Shown here piece after piece: positions 52,823-63,225 of a stretch of 64,000 nucleotides of DNA (positions within the stretch are counted from its first letter, which is position 1; every line of letters starts with the position of its first letter). The stretch spans positions 558,001-622,000 of the forward strand of contig NZ_JAAIXY010000003.1 in NCBI RefSeq assembly GCF_010894455.1. Reading direction: 5' to 3'. The notes beneath the pieces are model-generated. The model did no database searches and was not told the origin of the DNA. It saw nothing but the letters and a program-made list of their open reading frames with translations. Source of the stretch: Myxococcus eversor (lineage in GTDB: Bacteria; Myxococcota; Myxococcia; Myxococcales; Myxococcaceae). The translations under genes and the position numbers were made by a program.

Positions 52823-53223
52823 TGCAGCGTCTCCCGTGTGAGCTGGTAGTCGAGCTTCAGGCGCTCCTGCGTGTGCGTCAGCGGCTTCTTGGGCACCCGC
52901 TTGCTTCCCAGGAAGAGCATCCCGCCGGCGATGGCGAGCAGCACCACACCCACCAGCAGCACGCCGAGGGCCGCGCCCAGGGGCAGGGCCAGGCCCAGCG
53001 CCACGAAGAGCACCGCCAGCGACGTGAGGGCCAGCACCGCGCCCGCGCCGATGAGGATGCCCGCGGTGCGCGCGGCCTTCAGCTCGTCGCGAAGCTCCTT
53101 CTTGGCGTGCAGCACCTCGGCTCGCACCAACAGGCGTGTCTCCGCCAGGGCATGCCGGATGAGCTCCGTCGTGGAGAGCGACTCCAGTTGGCTCCGTTCC
53201 AGGCGTTCCGATTCGAGGTCCAC
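52819..53223 (-). CDS. Phage holin superfamily III-like (DUF1469) membrane protein
   Basis: The protein has 134 residues from GTG 53221-53223. An amphipathic N-terminal helix (STTELIRHALAETRLLVRAE) is followed by two membrane helices (AGILIGAGAVLALTSLAVLF and LGVLLVGVVLLAIAGGMLFL) and a basic tail. This matches the DUF1469/holin-III family, which despite the name is usually chromosomal and unrelated to lysis. It is translationally coupled to the DUF3618-like gene. Confidence 0.75.
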   Translation of the reverse strand: MDLESERLERSQLESLSTTELIRHALAETRLLVRAEVLHAKKELRDELKAARTAGILIGAGAVLALTSLAVLFVALGLALPLGAALGVLLVGVVLLAIAGGMLFLGSKRVPKKPLTHTQERLKLDYQLTRETLQ

Positions 53224-53399
53224 GACTCACGTCTCCCGCGCTCTGAGGAGGGGGACTCCCGGGTGCGCGCCCGTCCGCTCGGCCGGCACCTGGCCCCGCT
53301 CCTCCGGACAAGGTGGGCAGGGCGAACGAGCGCGCAAAGCCCACCTGGAAGTGCAGGACCGGCCCGCCTGGTCGGCTGCCTGGGGAGACTCGCGAGGGG

Positions 53400-54428
53400 C
53401 TAGCGGCGGCGCTGGTGCGCCAGGGCCGTGGCCAGCGTCTCGCGCACCTGGTGGGCCCGGAACAGCCGGTCCGCGGTGTCCACCAGGTTGTCCATGTACA
53501 GCACCTGCTTGCGCAGTCGCGCGGGGAGCGCGCGCGTGCCCAGGTGCGCGCCCAGCAACGCGCCCGTCAGCGCCGCCGCGACGTCCGCTTCTCCGCCGCA
53601 GCGCAGCACCAGCGCCACCGCCTCGCGGAAATCGTGGGGCACCTTCAGCGCGGCGTACAGCGACGTGAGCAGCACGGGCACCACGTGCGAGGGCAGCCCG
53701 TCCACGCCCTTCAGCTCGCTGGGGGGCACGCCCACCTTGCGAAGCTGCGACAGCGCGCGCGCGGTGTCCCACGTCAGGAGCCGGGGCAGGTGCCGCAGCT
53801 CCTCGGCCAGCCCCTTGTCGTGCACGGCGGCCGTCAGCGACACCTGCTCGCAGAAGGCCGCGGGCGTCAGCGGCTCCTCCTCCATGCCCAGCGCGGCGGC
53901 CTGCGCGAAGGCGGCGGCGGCGGCGGCGCAGACCGGGTCCTTGTGGGTGATGACGGTGAGCACGCCCGCGTCATGCGGCAGGCGCGCGCGCTGACCGCTC
54001 TCCAGGAGGCCCACCACCAGCGAGCGGCTGAGCACCGACGGGCAGCGAGTCCCCAGGGGCGCGCCCGCGCTCATCCACGGCGTGCCGCTGGCGAGCCGCT
54101 GGAGCGACTCCGCGAGGCTGCGAGGCGGCTGGAGGATGATGCCCTCCTGCCACAGCCACGCCAGGTGCGCCGCCGCGCTGCGCCCGTCCACGCGGCCCTC
54201 GCGGATGACGCTCTCCGCCGCCGCGAGCAAGAGCTGCGTGTCGTCGCTGAACTGGCCCTTGGCGAACTTCCCTCTCGGCCGGGGCGCGAAGTCCTCGGCG
54301 AGCCCTGGCAGCCGCGCGAGGCTCGCGGGAGGAATGCCGCGCAGCGGAAAGCCGAGCGCATCACCTATGGCGAGCCCCACGAACGCCGCTTGGAACCTGT
54401 CCTGGCGCTCGGAGGGAGTCAGCGGCAT
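53400..54428 (-). CDS. ADP-ribosylglycohydrolase family protein
   Basis: The protein has 342 residues. DraG-family signatures are GLAIGDALGFP near the N-terminus, FSDDTQLLLA (metal-binding Asp pair) and a C-terminal glycine/Asp loop. The last is RCGGEADVAAALTGALLGA, where the family usually has GGDTDTxAA, so one metal ligand (Asp to Glu/Ala) is altered. Family members remove ADP-ribose from proteins such as arginine-modified nitrogenase reductase. Activity here is uncertain because of the change. Confidence 0.85.
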   Translation of the reverse strand: MPLTPSERQDRFQAAFVGLAIGDALGFPLRGIPPASLARLPGLAEDFAPRPRGKFAKGQFSDDTQLLLAAAESVIREGRVDGRSAAAHLAWLWQEGIILQPPRSLAESLQRLASGTPWMSAGAPLGTRCPSVLSRSLVVGLLESGQRARLPHDAGVLTVITHKDPVCAAAAAAFAQAAALGMEEEPLTPAAFCEQVSLTAAVHDKGLAEELRHLPRLLTWDTARALSQLRKVGVPPSELKGVDGLPSHVVPVLLTSLYAALKVPHDFREAVALVLRCGGEADVAAALTGALLGAHLGTRALPARLRKQVLYMDNLVDTADRLFRAHQVRETLATALAHQRRR

Positions 54429-54841
54429 GGATTCGAGGAGATTAACCGAGGCTCAGGGCTGGACGGACAGGGAGAAGCGCGCGAATCGCGTGAAACGCGC
54501 GCGGCTTCCGACGAAATGACACGCGTGGGGACTTGACTCGCGGAGGAGGACGGCACCCGCGTGTTTCACGCGAACGACTTCCGCTCCGTACACCAGGACG
54601 CCCGCCGTCATCACCGTCCACCCTCCTTGCCTCGTGCCCCCCGAGTCGTCACACGCGGGGGTGGGCTGACTATCGCAACCAGCACGCGCGCGGCAAGCCC
54701 GAGCACCAGCATGCATTCGCGCACCTGCACGCGTGTCCAACTCCGGAAGCTTCAGCGCGTCCGCTCACACGGAGCGCATGGCGCACGAGGACCGCGCAGG
54801 TGGCAGCCCCACGCGGGAGTCGGCACACGCGCCGTCACGCG
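54429..54841. other. Intergenic region with an inverted repeat pair
   Basis: No gene was recognised. Two 16-base sequences in inverted orientation (54486-54501 and 54558-54573) differ at one position. The rest shows no structure. Confidence 0.5.
54486..54573. repeat. 16-base inverted repeat pair
   Basis: TCGCGTGAAACGCGCG at 54486-54501 and the reverse complement of 54558-54573 (TCGCGTGAAACACGCG) match at 15 of 16 positions, 56 bases apart. The second copy is itself an inverted repeat with a TTT centre. Confidence 0.4.
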
Positions 54842-55102
54842 TCACGCGTCGTCGCGGCCCAGGTTGACGACGGCCTGCAAGCGCGCCAGCACCGCCTCCG
54901 CGCCCTGGTGCAGGTGTGTCCCGTCCCAGAGTGCGGGTGTGGAGTGGCCGCCACGCAGCGTCCAGTCCAGCTCGGCTTCCGCGTACACGAGGTTGCGGAA
55001 GACAATGCGGTCCTCCAGCGCGTGGTCGACGATGTAGAGGCGCGCCACGGCGGAGGGCTTGTCGGCGATGCGGTGGAACAACTCGAGCGGAGCAGAGGTC
55101 AT
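54842..55102 (-). CDS. Thioredoxin/glutaredoxin-fold small protein
   Basis: The protein has 86 residues. A strand-helix order resembling glutaredoxin is visible: RLYIVDHALEDRIVFRN, then GGHSTPALWDGTHLHQGAEA with the TP cis-proline turn, but no CxxC active site. It is the last gene of the nitric-oxide response operon: its ATG overlaps the NsrR stop. It could be a binding partner for the reductase or haemoglobin. Confidence 0.6.
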   Translation of the reverse strand: MTSAPLELFHRIADKPSAVARLYIVDHALEDRIVFRNLVYAEAELDWTLRGGHSTPALWDGTHLHQGAEAVLARLQAVVNLGRDDA

Positions 55103-55545
55103 GGCGCCGTCACGGGAAGGAAGAGGTCGGCCAAATCCTTGCGGGAGCGGCCGACCAGGTCCGCCAGTGTGTACCGGTCCAGCACGGCGAGGAAGGCCTC
55201 ACGTGCCTCGGACAACACGCCCTTGAGCCCACAGGCCGGAGCGATGGGGCACGTGTTCGTCTCGCGGTTGAAGCACTCCACCAGCTCGAAGTCCGGCTCC
55301 GCCGCGCGCAGCACCTTGCCCACGGAGATGTCCTTGGTGGGGCGTGCCAGCGTGACGCCACCGGAGCGCCCCGCTTTGACTTCCACGAAGCCCTCGCCCG
55401 ACAGCGTCTGCACCACCCGCACCAGGTGGTGCTTGGAGATGCCGTACGCATCCGCCAGCTCCTGGGTGGAGGCGAGCCTTCCGGGGCGGGCGGCGAGGTA
55501 GAGCAGGACGCGCAGCGAGTAGTCGGCGTGGAGGGTGAGGTGCAC
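55099..55545 (-). CDS. nsrR: NsrR, Rrf2-family nitric-oxide-sensing repressor
   Basis: The protein has 148 residues from GTG 55543-55545, which gives the standard MHLTLHADYSLRVLLYL N-terminus. The winged helix is ISKHHLVRVVQTLSG. Three cysteines, Cys91, Cys99 and Cys105, match the iron-sulphur ligands of NsrR, and Asp8 matches the fourth ligand described for Streptomyces NsrR. NsrR binds DNA as a [4Fe-4S] dimer and is inactivated by nitric oxide. It lies inside the operon it should control, 2 bases after the reductase gene, and a matching operator precedes the operon. Confidence 0.88.
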   Translation of the reverse strand: MHLTLHADYSLRVLLYLAARPGRLASTQELADAYGISKHHLVRVVQTLSGEGFVEVKAGRSGGVTLARPTKDISVGKVLRAAEPDFELVECFNRETNTCPIAPACGLKGVLSEAREAFLAVLDRYTLADLVGRSRKDLADLFLPVTAP

Positions 55546-55547
55546 GG

Positions 55548-56537
55548 TCAGCGGGCTCCGACGGGCTCCACCCGAGGAGCGCTCGGCAGGAAGGCATCCG
55601 CGTGGAGGTCCTTCAGCGAGAGTCCCGAGAGGAAGAGCTTCTTGCGCAGGGATAACACCATTCCGGAATCGCCGCAGAGCCACGCGCGGAAGCCCACCGG
55701 CTTCGGGCACTCCGCGCGGATGAGCACGTCGAGCGCTCCCTCGGCCACGTCGCGGCTGCCGCCCGTCAACACGCCAGGCCTGTAGTGGAAACCCGAATGT
55801 CGCGCGGCCAGCTCACGCAGCGCGTCCATCAAGTAGAGCCCCTCGGGCGTGCGCGCGCCGTGGAAGAGCCAGATGGGTCCGGTGTGCCCCGACTCCAGCG
55901 CGTCCCGGGCGATACCGTAGAGGGGCGCAAGCCCCGTGCCGGTGCCCGCCAACAGCAGCGGCTGTTCGGGACGGCCGGAAACGTAGAAGCAATTCCCCGC
56001 CGGACCCTGCACGGCCAGGGTGTCACCGATGCGTGCCTCACTGGCGAGCCAGCCGCTCATCGCGCCGCCTGGCACCAGGCGCACGTGCAGCTCCAGCAGG
56101 CCCTCGCGCGGCAGGCTCGCCAGCGAGTAGCTGCGGGCCAGCCCATCCTCCCGCAACAGCGACACGTACTGCCCCGCCCGATAGTCGAAGGGCGCGGCGG
56201 TGGACAGGCACACGCGCAGCACGCTTTCGGACAAGAGCGTCAGCGACTCGAGACGCGCGGGCACACGCAGCGCGTCCGCGCCCGCCACCTCCAGCTCCGT
56301 GCCCACGATGGGCTTGCAGACACATGCGAGGAAGTAGCCCTGCGTGCGCAGCGTGTCCTTCAGCCCCACGCGCGCGGCCTCCGGGATTTCGCCAGACAAC
56401 GCGCGCATGAGGCAGGACTGACAGGCTCCGGCGCGGCATGCGTTCGGCACGGCCACGCCCTGCCGCAAGAGCCCGTCCAGCACGCTCTCCTCGGACTCCA
56501 GCGGATACCACCGCGACTCGTGCTTCACCCGGGCCAT
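55548..56537 (-). CDS. 2Fe-2S ferredoxin-NAD(P)H oxidoreductase, haemoglobin partner
   Basis: The protein has 329 residues. The N-terminal ferredoxin domain has the plant-type cluster motif CRAGACQSC (Cys34, Cys39, Cys42) with the fourth cysteine in LACVCK (72 or 74). The FAD domain has RSYSLAS, and the NAD domain starts GTGTGLAPLYG. This class IC reductase layout matches methane monooxygenase reductases and flavohaemoglobin reductase halves. Next to the truncated haemoglobin gene it probably supplies electrons to reduce the haem for NO dioxygenation. Confidence 0.88.
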   Translation of the reverse strand: MARVKHESRWYPLESEESVLDGLLRQGVAVPNACRAGACQSCLMRALSGEIPEAARVGLKDTLRTQGYFLACVCKPIVGTELEVAGADALRVPARLESLTLLSESVLRVCLSTAAPFDYRAGQYVSLLREDGLARSYSLASLPREGLLELHVRLVPGGAMSGWLASEARIGDTLAVQGPAGNCFYVSGRPEQPLLLAGTGTGLAPLYGIARDALESGHTGPIWLFHGARTPEGLYLMDALRELAARHSGFHYRPGVLTGGSRDVAEGALDVLIRAECPKPVGFRAWLCGDSGMVLSLRKKLFLSGLSLKDLHADAFLPSAPRVEPVGAR

Positions 56538-56555
56538 GGCGCGCCTCCCCTTGCT

Positions 56556-56939
56556 TCAGCGGTTGAGCACGTCCGCGCGAGCCCCTCCGGCGATGGCGAG
56601 CACGCGTGCCACCAGCGGCGCGGGCACGTTGAGCTCCTCCAGCGTCGCGCGCAGGTGCTCCACCACCGCGTCGAAGTGCGTCTCGTTCAGCCCGCGCGTC
56701 ACCAGGGGCGCATGACCCGCGCGCATGTCCTTGCCCGAGTAGTTCGACGGCCCGCCCGTCACCATCGTCAGGAACGCCTTCTGCTTCGCGGCCTGGCGCT
56801 CCATGTCCACGTCCTCGAAGAAGTGGCTGATGCGGTCGTCCGACAACACCTTCCGGTAGAACACGTCCACCGCCGCCGCCATCGCCGGCTCTCCGCCAAT
56901 CTGCTCGTACACGCTCTTCTCGTGCGCCACCGTGCTCAT
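56556..56939 (-). CDS. Group 1 truncated haemoglobin
   Basis: The protein has 127 residues, the usual length of trHbN. Signatures are YEQIGGEPAM at the start, FY at helix B (VFYRKVL), and DMRAGHAPL containing the proximal histidine. Such globins detoxify nitric oxide by dioxygenation when reduced. It is the first gene of an operon with a reductase, NsrR and a thioredoxin-fold protein, and an NsrR operator is centred about 44 bases upstream of its start. Confidence 0.88.
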   Translation of the reverse strand: MSTVAHEKSVYEQIGGEPAMAAAVDVFYRKVLSDDRISHFFEDVDMERQAAKQKAFLTMVTGGPSNYSGKDMRAGHAPLVTRGLNETHFDAVVEHLRATLEELNVPAPLVARVLAIAGGARADVLNR

Positions 56940-56974
56940 CTCGGTCCGCCCCTTTCGCCCGCTCGGGCATAAAG

Positions 56975-56991
56975 ATGCATTTCAAATGCAT
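56975..56991. promoter_or_regulatory. NsrR operator
   Basis: ATGCATTT and AAATGCAT form perfect 8-base arms about C56983, preceded by AAG at 56972-56974. This matches the left 20 bases of the NsrR consensus (AAGATGCATTT-N-AAATGCAT). It lies upstream of the haemoglobin operon encoding NsrR. Confidence 0.8.
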
Positions 56992-57078
56992 TGATTCGAG
57001 CGTAACGTCAACTCCGGTGGGACAAGGCTGTTGAATCAACGGAATCAGGCGGCCCCTGGGGGCACCGTCGCGGGGGCG

Positions 57079-57708
57079 TCATGTCTCCGCGCGGAAGTTG
57101 CGGCCCATGGTCGCGCTGGTGCCGACGTAGTGGCGGAACACGTAGAGCAGGGGCAGCCAGCGCTCGACGTCGATGTGCTGCGTGCCCGGCACGGTGACGG
57201 ACTCGTGGGCGTGGACGCGGGTGACGCGCAACTCGGCGATGACGAAGGACGGCTCGGGCGCGTCGAGCGTGGGCGTGGAGGGGTGCGCGGACAGGAGCAC
57301 GGCCTCGAGTTGAAGAGGACACTCGGCCACGCGGGGCGGAGCGACGGTGTCCGAGGGCACGGGGGTGAAGCCCGCGCGCTCGAACTTGCGGGGCTCGTGT
57401 TGATAGCCCATGGCGCGCTTCTTCTCCGGCACGGGGAAGCGGCCCGTGGTGGGCGCGAGGCGCTCGACCTGTGGCCACAAGGACGCGGAGGGAAGATTCA
57501 CCACGGCCTCCCGCGTGCGCTCCAGGTTCACCAGGCCCTGGCCAGATTGGCCCAACCCGAGCACCAGCCGATCATCCAGCGCCCACGCGGAGGACAGCGG
57601 CGTCAGATTGGGCGAGCCGTCTTCTTGAAGGGTGCTCAAGAGCACCACCGGCGTCCCGAAGTAGAGGATGCGGGGCGTAATCACACGGTGTCTCGTCGGC
57701 TCGGTCAT
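57079..57708 (-). CDS. Flavin reductase-like (FMN-binding split barrel) protein
   Basis: The protein has 209 residues. The N-terminal part resembles the flavin reductase-like domain: FGTPVVLLSTLQEDGSPNLT followed by PLSSAW and LVLGLG, then the segment VNLPSASLWPQVERL. Such proteins bind FMN and are often oxidoreductases or flavin:NADH reductases. It is separate from the haemoglobin operon (own direction, 140-base gap), but the shared redox theme is noted. The upstream region carries a tandem repeat. Confidence 0.75.
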   Translation of the reverse strand: MTEPTRHRVITPRILYFGTPVVLLSTLQEDGSPNLTPLSSAWALDDRLVLGLGQSGQGLVNLERTREAVVNLPSASLWPQVERLAPTTGRFPVPEKKRAMGYQHEPRKFERAGFTPVPSDTVAPPRVAECPLQLEAVLLSAHPSTPTLDAPEPSFVIAELRVTRVHAHESVTVPGTQHIDVERWLPLLYVFRHYVGTSATMGRNFRAET

Positions 57709-58086
57709 GCCCGCGTCCTAGAGCTCAGGTGATGCGAGAAGCTTCGCTGCCCACCGAAGCGTCCACGCGACAGGTCCACCGCCTCGCATGCCTCACGACG
57801 CGCGGGGAGCGCCCACCTGCATCGGCACCTGCCGAAACGTCGACTCGACAGGTTCGCCGCCTCGCGAGCCTCACGACACGCGAGTCGACTCCCCACCATG
57901 AAACGTCTGCGCGACAGTCCCGCCGCCTCACGACGCGCGAGTCGCTCCCACCTGCTTCGGCATGTGCCGAAACGTCGAAGCGACAGGCCCACCGCCTCGC
58001 GAGCTTCAAGACTCGCGAGTCGACCACCCGCGATGCTTCGGCGTACAACGAAACGTCCTGGTACGCTCCGCGCTCAAGCTCCCCCC
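57709..58086. other. Region of degenerate tandem repeats between divergent genes
   Basis: This interval lies between the flavin-reductase-like gene and the ArsR-like gene. Most of it (57756-58060) is repeats, described separately. No convincing intact coding region was found; open frames exist on both strands because of the repeat composition. Confidence 0.55.
57756..58060. repeat. Four-and-a-half-copy tandem repeat
   Basis: Copies begin GAAACGTC (GAAGCGTC in the first) at 57756, 57834, 57900, 57969 and 58050. Each continues with CGACAGG, CCGCCTC and a CGCGAG-containing palindrome; GACTCGCGAGTC in the fourth copy is a perfect 12-base palindrome. Spacings are 78, 66, 69 and 81 bases, all multiples of three. 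Confidence 0.7.
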
Positions 58087-58764
58087 ATGCCCCATCCCAT
58101 CGACCTCGCCCTCACCGCCTCGCTCATCGGAGACGCCACGCGCGCGGGCATGCTCTCGCGCCTGCTCGAAGGTCCCGCGCGCACAGCGGGAGAGCTCGCA
58201 CGCGAAGCGGGCATCTCCCCGCAGACGGCGAGCGGGCACCTGGCGAAGCTCCTCGAAGGAAACCTGGTCCGCGTGGAGGTACAGGGTCGGCACCGCTACT
58301 ACCGGCTCGCCAACCCCGACGTCGCGCGCGCCCTGGAGGCACTCAGCCTGCTCGTGCCCACGCGAGTGGCGCCCGTGCGCGTCCCGGAGCCGCTGCGCTT
58401 CGCGCGCACCTGCTACGACCACCTGGCGGGCACGCTCGGTGTCGCGATGGCCGAGGGCCTGGAGCAACGCGGCCTGCTCGAGTCCAGCGAGGACACCTAC
58501 GCGCTCACGCCCTCAGGCGAGCGCTTCGTGGCGAAGTGGGGCGTGGACCTGGAGGAGCTGTCCCAGGGCCGCCGAGCCTTCGCGCGCCGCTGCCTGGACT
58601 GGAGCGAGCGCCGCGCCCACGTCGGTGGGGCGCTGGGCGCCGCGCTGGCGGAGCGCCTCTTCGCGCTGCGCTGGATTGCGCGCCGGCCCGAGGGCCGCGG
58701 AGTGCGGCTCACCGTCGAGGGCCGGCGGGGCTTCGAGAAGTCGCTGGGGCTGTCCTGGCCCTGA
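58087..58764 (+). CDS. ArsR-like winged-helix regulator
   Basis: The protein has 225 residues from ATG 58087, which lacks a clear ribosome site. Residues 1-80 form a winged helix: LTASLIGDATRAGMLSRLLE, GELAREAGISPQTASGHLAK and the wing LVRVEVQGRHRYYRLAN. The C-terminal half has a second helical domain with no recognised ligand site and no cysteine metal motif. It may sense a small molecule. The upstream repeats may be its operator array. Confidence 0.8.
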   Translation: MPHPIDLALTASLIGDATRAGMLSRLLEGPARTAGELAREAGISPQTASGHLAKLLEGNLVRVEVQGRHRYYRLANPDVARALEALSLLVPTRVAPVRVPEPLRFARTCYDHLAGTLGVAMAEGLEQRGLLESSEDTYALTPSGERFVAKWGVDLEELSQGRRAFARRCLDWSERRAHVGGALGAALAERLFALRWIARRPEGRGVRLTVEGRRGFEKSLGLSWP

Positions 58765-58779
58765 AGCCAGGACGCTGAC

Positions 58780-59193
58780 TCAGCCCCGGGCGCCCGTGGA
58801 CGCGGCGCCGATGCGGGCCGCCTCGCGACGCACCGTGGCCTGCTCCAGCTCGTAGCGGGCGTCCTCGGAGGACAGGCCCTTGAGGCGCTCCTGCGCGTCG
58901 GACAGGCGCTTGCGCGCACCCTCCACGTCGATGCCGGACACGTGCTCCGCGGCGTCCGCCAGCACCAGCACCTTGTCGTTGGCCACTTCCACGAAGCCGC
59001 CGGCGACGAAGTACGCGTCGCGCTTGCCGGCGTCGATGAGCGTCAGCGGGCCCGGCTCCATCAGCGACAGGAAGGGGGTGTGCCCCGGCCGCACGCCAAA
59101 CAGACCCTTGCCGCCGGGCACGATGGCCTCGTCGGCCTGCACCGACAGGATGCGCTTCTCGGGGGTGACAATCTCCACAGTCAGCTTGGCCAT
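58780..59193 (-). CDS. atpC: ATP synthase epsilon subunit
   Basis: The protein has 137 residues from ATG 59191-59193. It has the epsilon beta-sandwich (LTVEIVTPEKRILSVQADEA, FGVRPGHTPFLSLMEPGPLT) and the two C-terminal helices. It is the rotor-stalk subunit of F1 and regulates ATP hydrolysis. It lies after an unrelated gene that separates it from atpD. Confidence 0.93.
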   Translation of the reverse strand: MAKLTVEIVTPEKRILSVQADEAIVPGGKGLFGVRPGHTPFLSLMEPGPLTLIDAGKRDAYFVAGGFVEVANDKVLVLADAAEHVSGIDVEGARKRLSDAQERLKGLSSEDARYELEQATVRREAARIGAASTGARG

Positions 59194-59215
59194 GAGGCTC
59201 CTCGCACTACCCAAA

Positions 59216-59785
59216 TCAGAAATGGAGCTGCTGGGTGGTTCCACCCACCGGCTCGAACTCCACCACCCCGCCGTCCGTCAGCCGAGGCCCCTTGCCAGGG
59301 ATGCCGAGCGTGCCCTCCACCCACTTCAAGTGGTGGGTCATCTGGCGCACCTCGGTGAGCTGCTTCGCGGGAACCAGGTCCGTCAGCCGCCGCTCCAGGA
59401 CGCGCTGCCCGTCGCGGCCATACTGCCCCGCCACCAGCACGTTCACGGCCCAGCCCGGAGGACCCTTGGGCTTCTTCGCCTTGCCCCGCCTCGGCGCCGG
59501 CTCTTCCTTCGCCTTCCCCTTCTCCACCAGGGGCCACAGCACCCAGACGCGCTCGCCGTCGTTGGAGACGAAGTAGTAGTCGTCCACCGTCCCCAGGCAC
59601 TGCTCCAGCTGCCAGACGGGTCCGCTCTCCTTCGTCACCTCGAGCCGGCACTTGCCCGGGCCGCCGTCCACCATGCGCACGCTGTACAAGCCGTTGGCGC
59701 TCACCCGGGCCCGTCCCTTTCGCTCCTCCGCGACGGCGGGGAGCGACAGGACGGTGAGGAACAGGACGAGCGCCGCGTGACGCAT
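59216..59785 (-). CDS. Secreted protein of unknown function inserted between atpD and atpC
   Basis: The protein has 189 residues from ATG 59783-59785 with GAGG 5 bases upstream, and a signal peptide ending AVA. A beta-rich region has WQLEQCLGTVDDYYFVSNDG, followed by a basic Lys/Pro stretch (RRGKAKKPKGPPG) and a C-terminal domain with VEGTLGIPGKGPRL. Two cysteines may form a disulfide. It was not recognised as any family. It sits 31 bases after atpD and 22 before atpC, so it may be co-transcribed with them. Confidence 0.7.
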   Translation of the reverse strand: MRHAALVLFLTVLSLPAVAEERKGRARVSANGLYSVRMVDGGPGKCRLEVTKESGPVWQLEQCLGTVDDYYFVSNDGERVWVLWPLVEKGKAKEEPAPRRGKAKKPKGPPGWAVNVLVAGQYGRDGQRVLERRLTDLVPAKQLTEVRQMTHHLKWVEGTLGIPGKGPRLTDGGVVEFEPVGGTTQQLHF

Positions 59786-59816
59786 GGTCACCTCGGAAAG
59801 CGGGTGGATACCGAGT

Positions 59817-61343
<1,527 letters not shown>

Positions 61344-61435
61344 TTACCGGGGGCCTCCCCCAGAATCAAGCCTCCCGGGGACCTGACCGGTAAGTCCCGC
61401 TTAGCGGATCCACGCCCCCGGCGCCAACCCCCCGG

Positions 61436-62233
61436 CTACTTCCCGTCCACCTGATAGACGAGCGGCAGGTTGCCCTTCGAGCCGCCGCCCACCACCACCA
61501 CCTTGGCGTTGGGGCTGGAGGCGAGCTTCTCCGTGGCCTCGATGCCCTTGAAGCGCAGGTACTCCTCGGTGAGGCCCTGGCGGACGATGTTCTGGTACTT
61601 CGCGATGCCCTCGGCTTCGATCTGCCGGCGCTCGGCCTCCTGGCGCTCCTTGTCCAGGGTGAAGCGCATCTTCTGGCTGCGCTGCTCCTCGGCGAGCTTG
61701 TCGGCGATGGCCTCCCGGATGGCGGCCGGCAGGGTGACGTCCCGGACGAGGATGGCCTCCACGACGACGTGCTTGCCCTGCAGGGCCCGCGTCACCTCGT
61801 CCTGGATCTCCTTCTCAATCTGCTCGCGCCTGGTGGAGTAGATCTCCTCCGGCGCGTACCGGCCGAACACCTTGCGCGCCTCCGAGCGGGCGATGGGGGC
61901 GATGAGGATGTCCGCGTAGCGGGGGCCCGTCTGCGTGTGCAGCTCGAAGAGCTTCGTCGGGTCCACCCGGTAGCGCACGCTGGAGTCCACCTTCAAATCC
62001 AGGCCGTTGTTGGAGAGCACGCTCAGCTCGTCCTTCATCTCCTGGACGCGCAAGTCATAGGTGATGAGCGACTTGCCCGGCCTGAGCACGTGCAGGCCCT
62101 CGCCATAGGGCTCGCGCTGGGTGCCGCTGCCGAAGGAGTCGAAGCCGATGCCTCCGTGGCCACTGGACACCGTCTCACAGGCACACCCACTGATGCACAA
62201 GAGTCCCAGCACCACCCACAGTCGCTGCTTCAC
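61436..62233 (-). CDS. SPFH/prohibitin-family lipoprotein
   Basis: The protein has 265 residues from GTG 62231-62233, preceded by GAGGAGG; the lipobox is LCISGC. The SPFH domain (residues about 30-170) has LDLKVDSSVRYRVDPTKLFE, ARSEARKVFGRYAPEEIYST, RREQIEKEI and HVVVEAILVRDVTLPAAI, typical of prohibitins. A coiled-coil rich in Arg/Glu (LAEEQRSQKMRFTLDKERQE) follows. Prohibitin-like proteins organise membrane proteins or assist respiratory and ATP synthase complexes, so its position between atpG and atpD may be meaningful. Confidence 0.87.
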   Translation of the reverse strand: MKQRLWVVLGLLCISGCACETVSSGHGGIGFDSFGSGTQREPYGEGLHVLRPGKSLITYDLRVQEMKDELSVLSNNGLDLKVDSSVRYRVDPTKLFELHTQTGPRYADILIAPIARSEARKVFGRYAPEEIYSTRREQIEKEIQDEVTRALQGKHVVVEAILVRDVTLPAAIREAIADKLAEEQRSQKMRFTLDKERQEAERRQIEAEGIAKYQNIVRQGLTEEYLRFKGIEATEKLASSPNAKVVVVGGGSKGNLPLVYQVDGK

Positions 62234-62286
62234 GAGGTCCTCCTCACGCGAGCCCACACGCACTCGAGGACGCCTTTAAACGCGAA

Positions 62287-62315
62287 GGGCCCGCACCCAA
62301 AAATGGGGCGGGCCC
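62287..62315 (-). terminator. Hairpin after atpG
   Basis: GGGCCCGC (62287-62294) and GCGGGCCC (62308-62315) are perfect 8-base arms with a partly paired loop holding AAAAAT. It separates atpG from the SPFH gene. Confidence 0.6.
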
Positions 62316-62343
62316 GAAGGCGCTGCGGACAGGAGGCGAAGGA

Positions 62344-63225
<882 letters not shown>

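Noticed and set aside
52819-53223. Prophage remnant from the holin-like gene
   Set aside because: The family is mostly chromosomal, and no phage structural or lysis gene is nearby.
54558-54573. Chromosome partition site (parS)
   Set aside because: The TGTTTCACG start resembles part of a parS, but the second half does not match, and no par gene is nearby.
57756-58060. CRISPR array
   Set aside because: Spacings are irregular (66 to 81 bases), the whole unit is repeated and not just a short repeat between unique spacers, and no cas gene is near.
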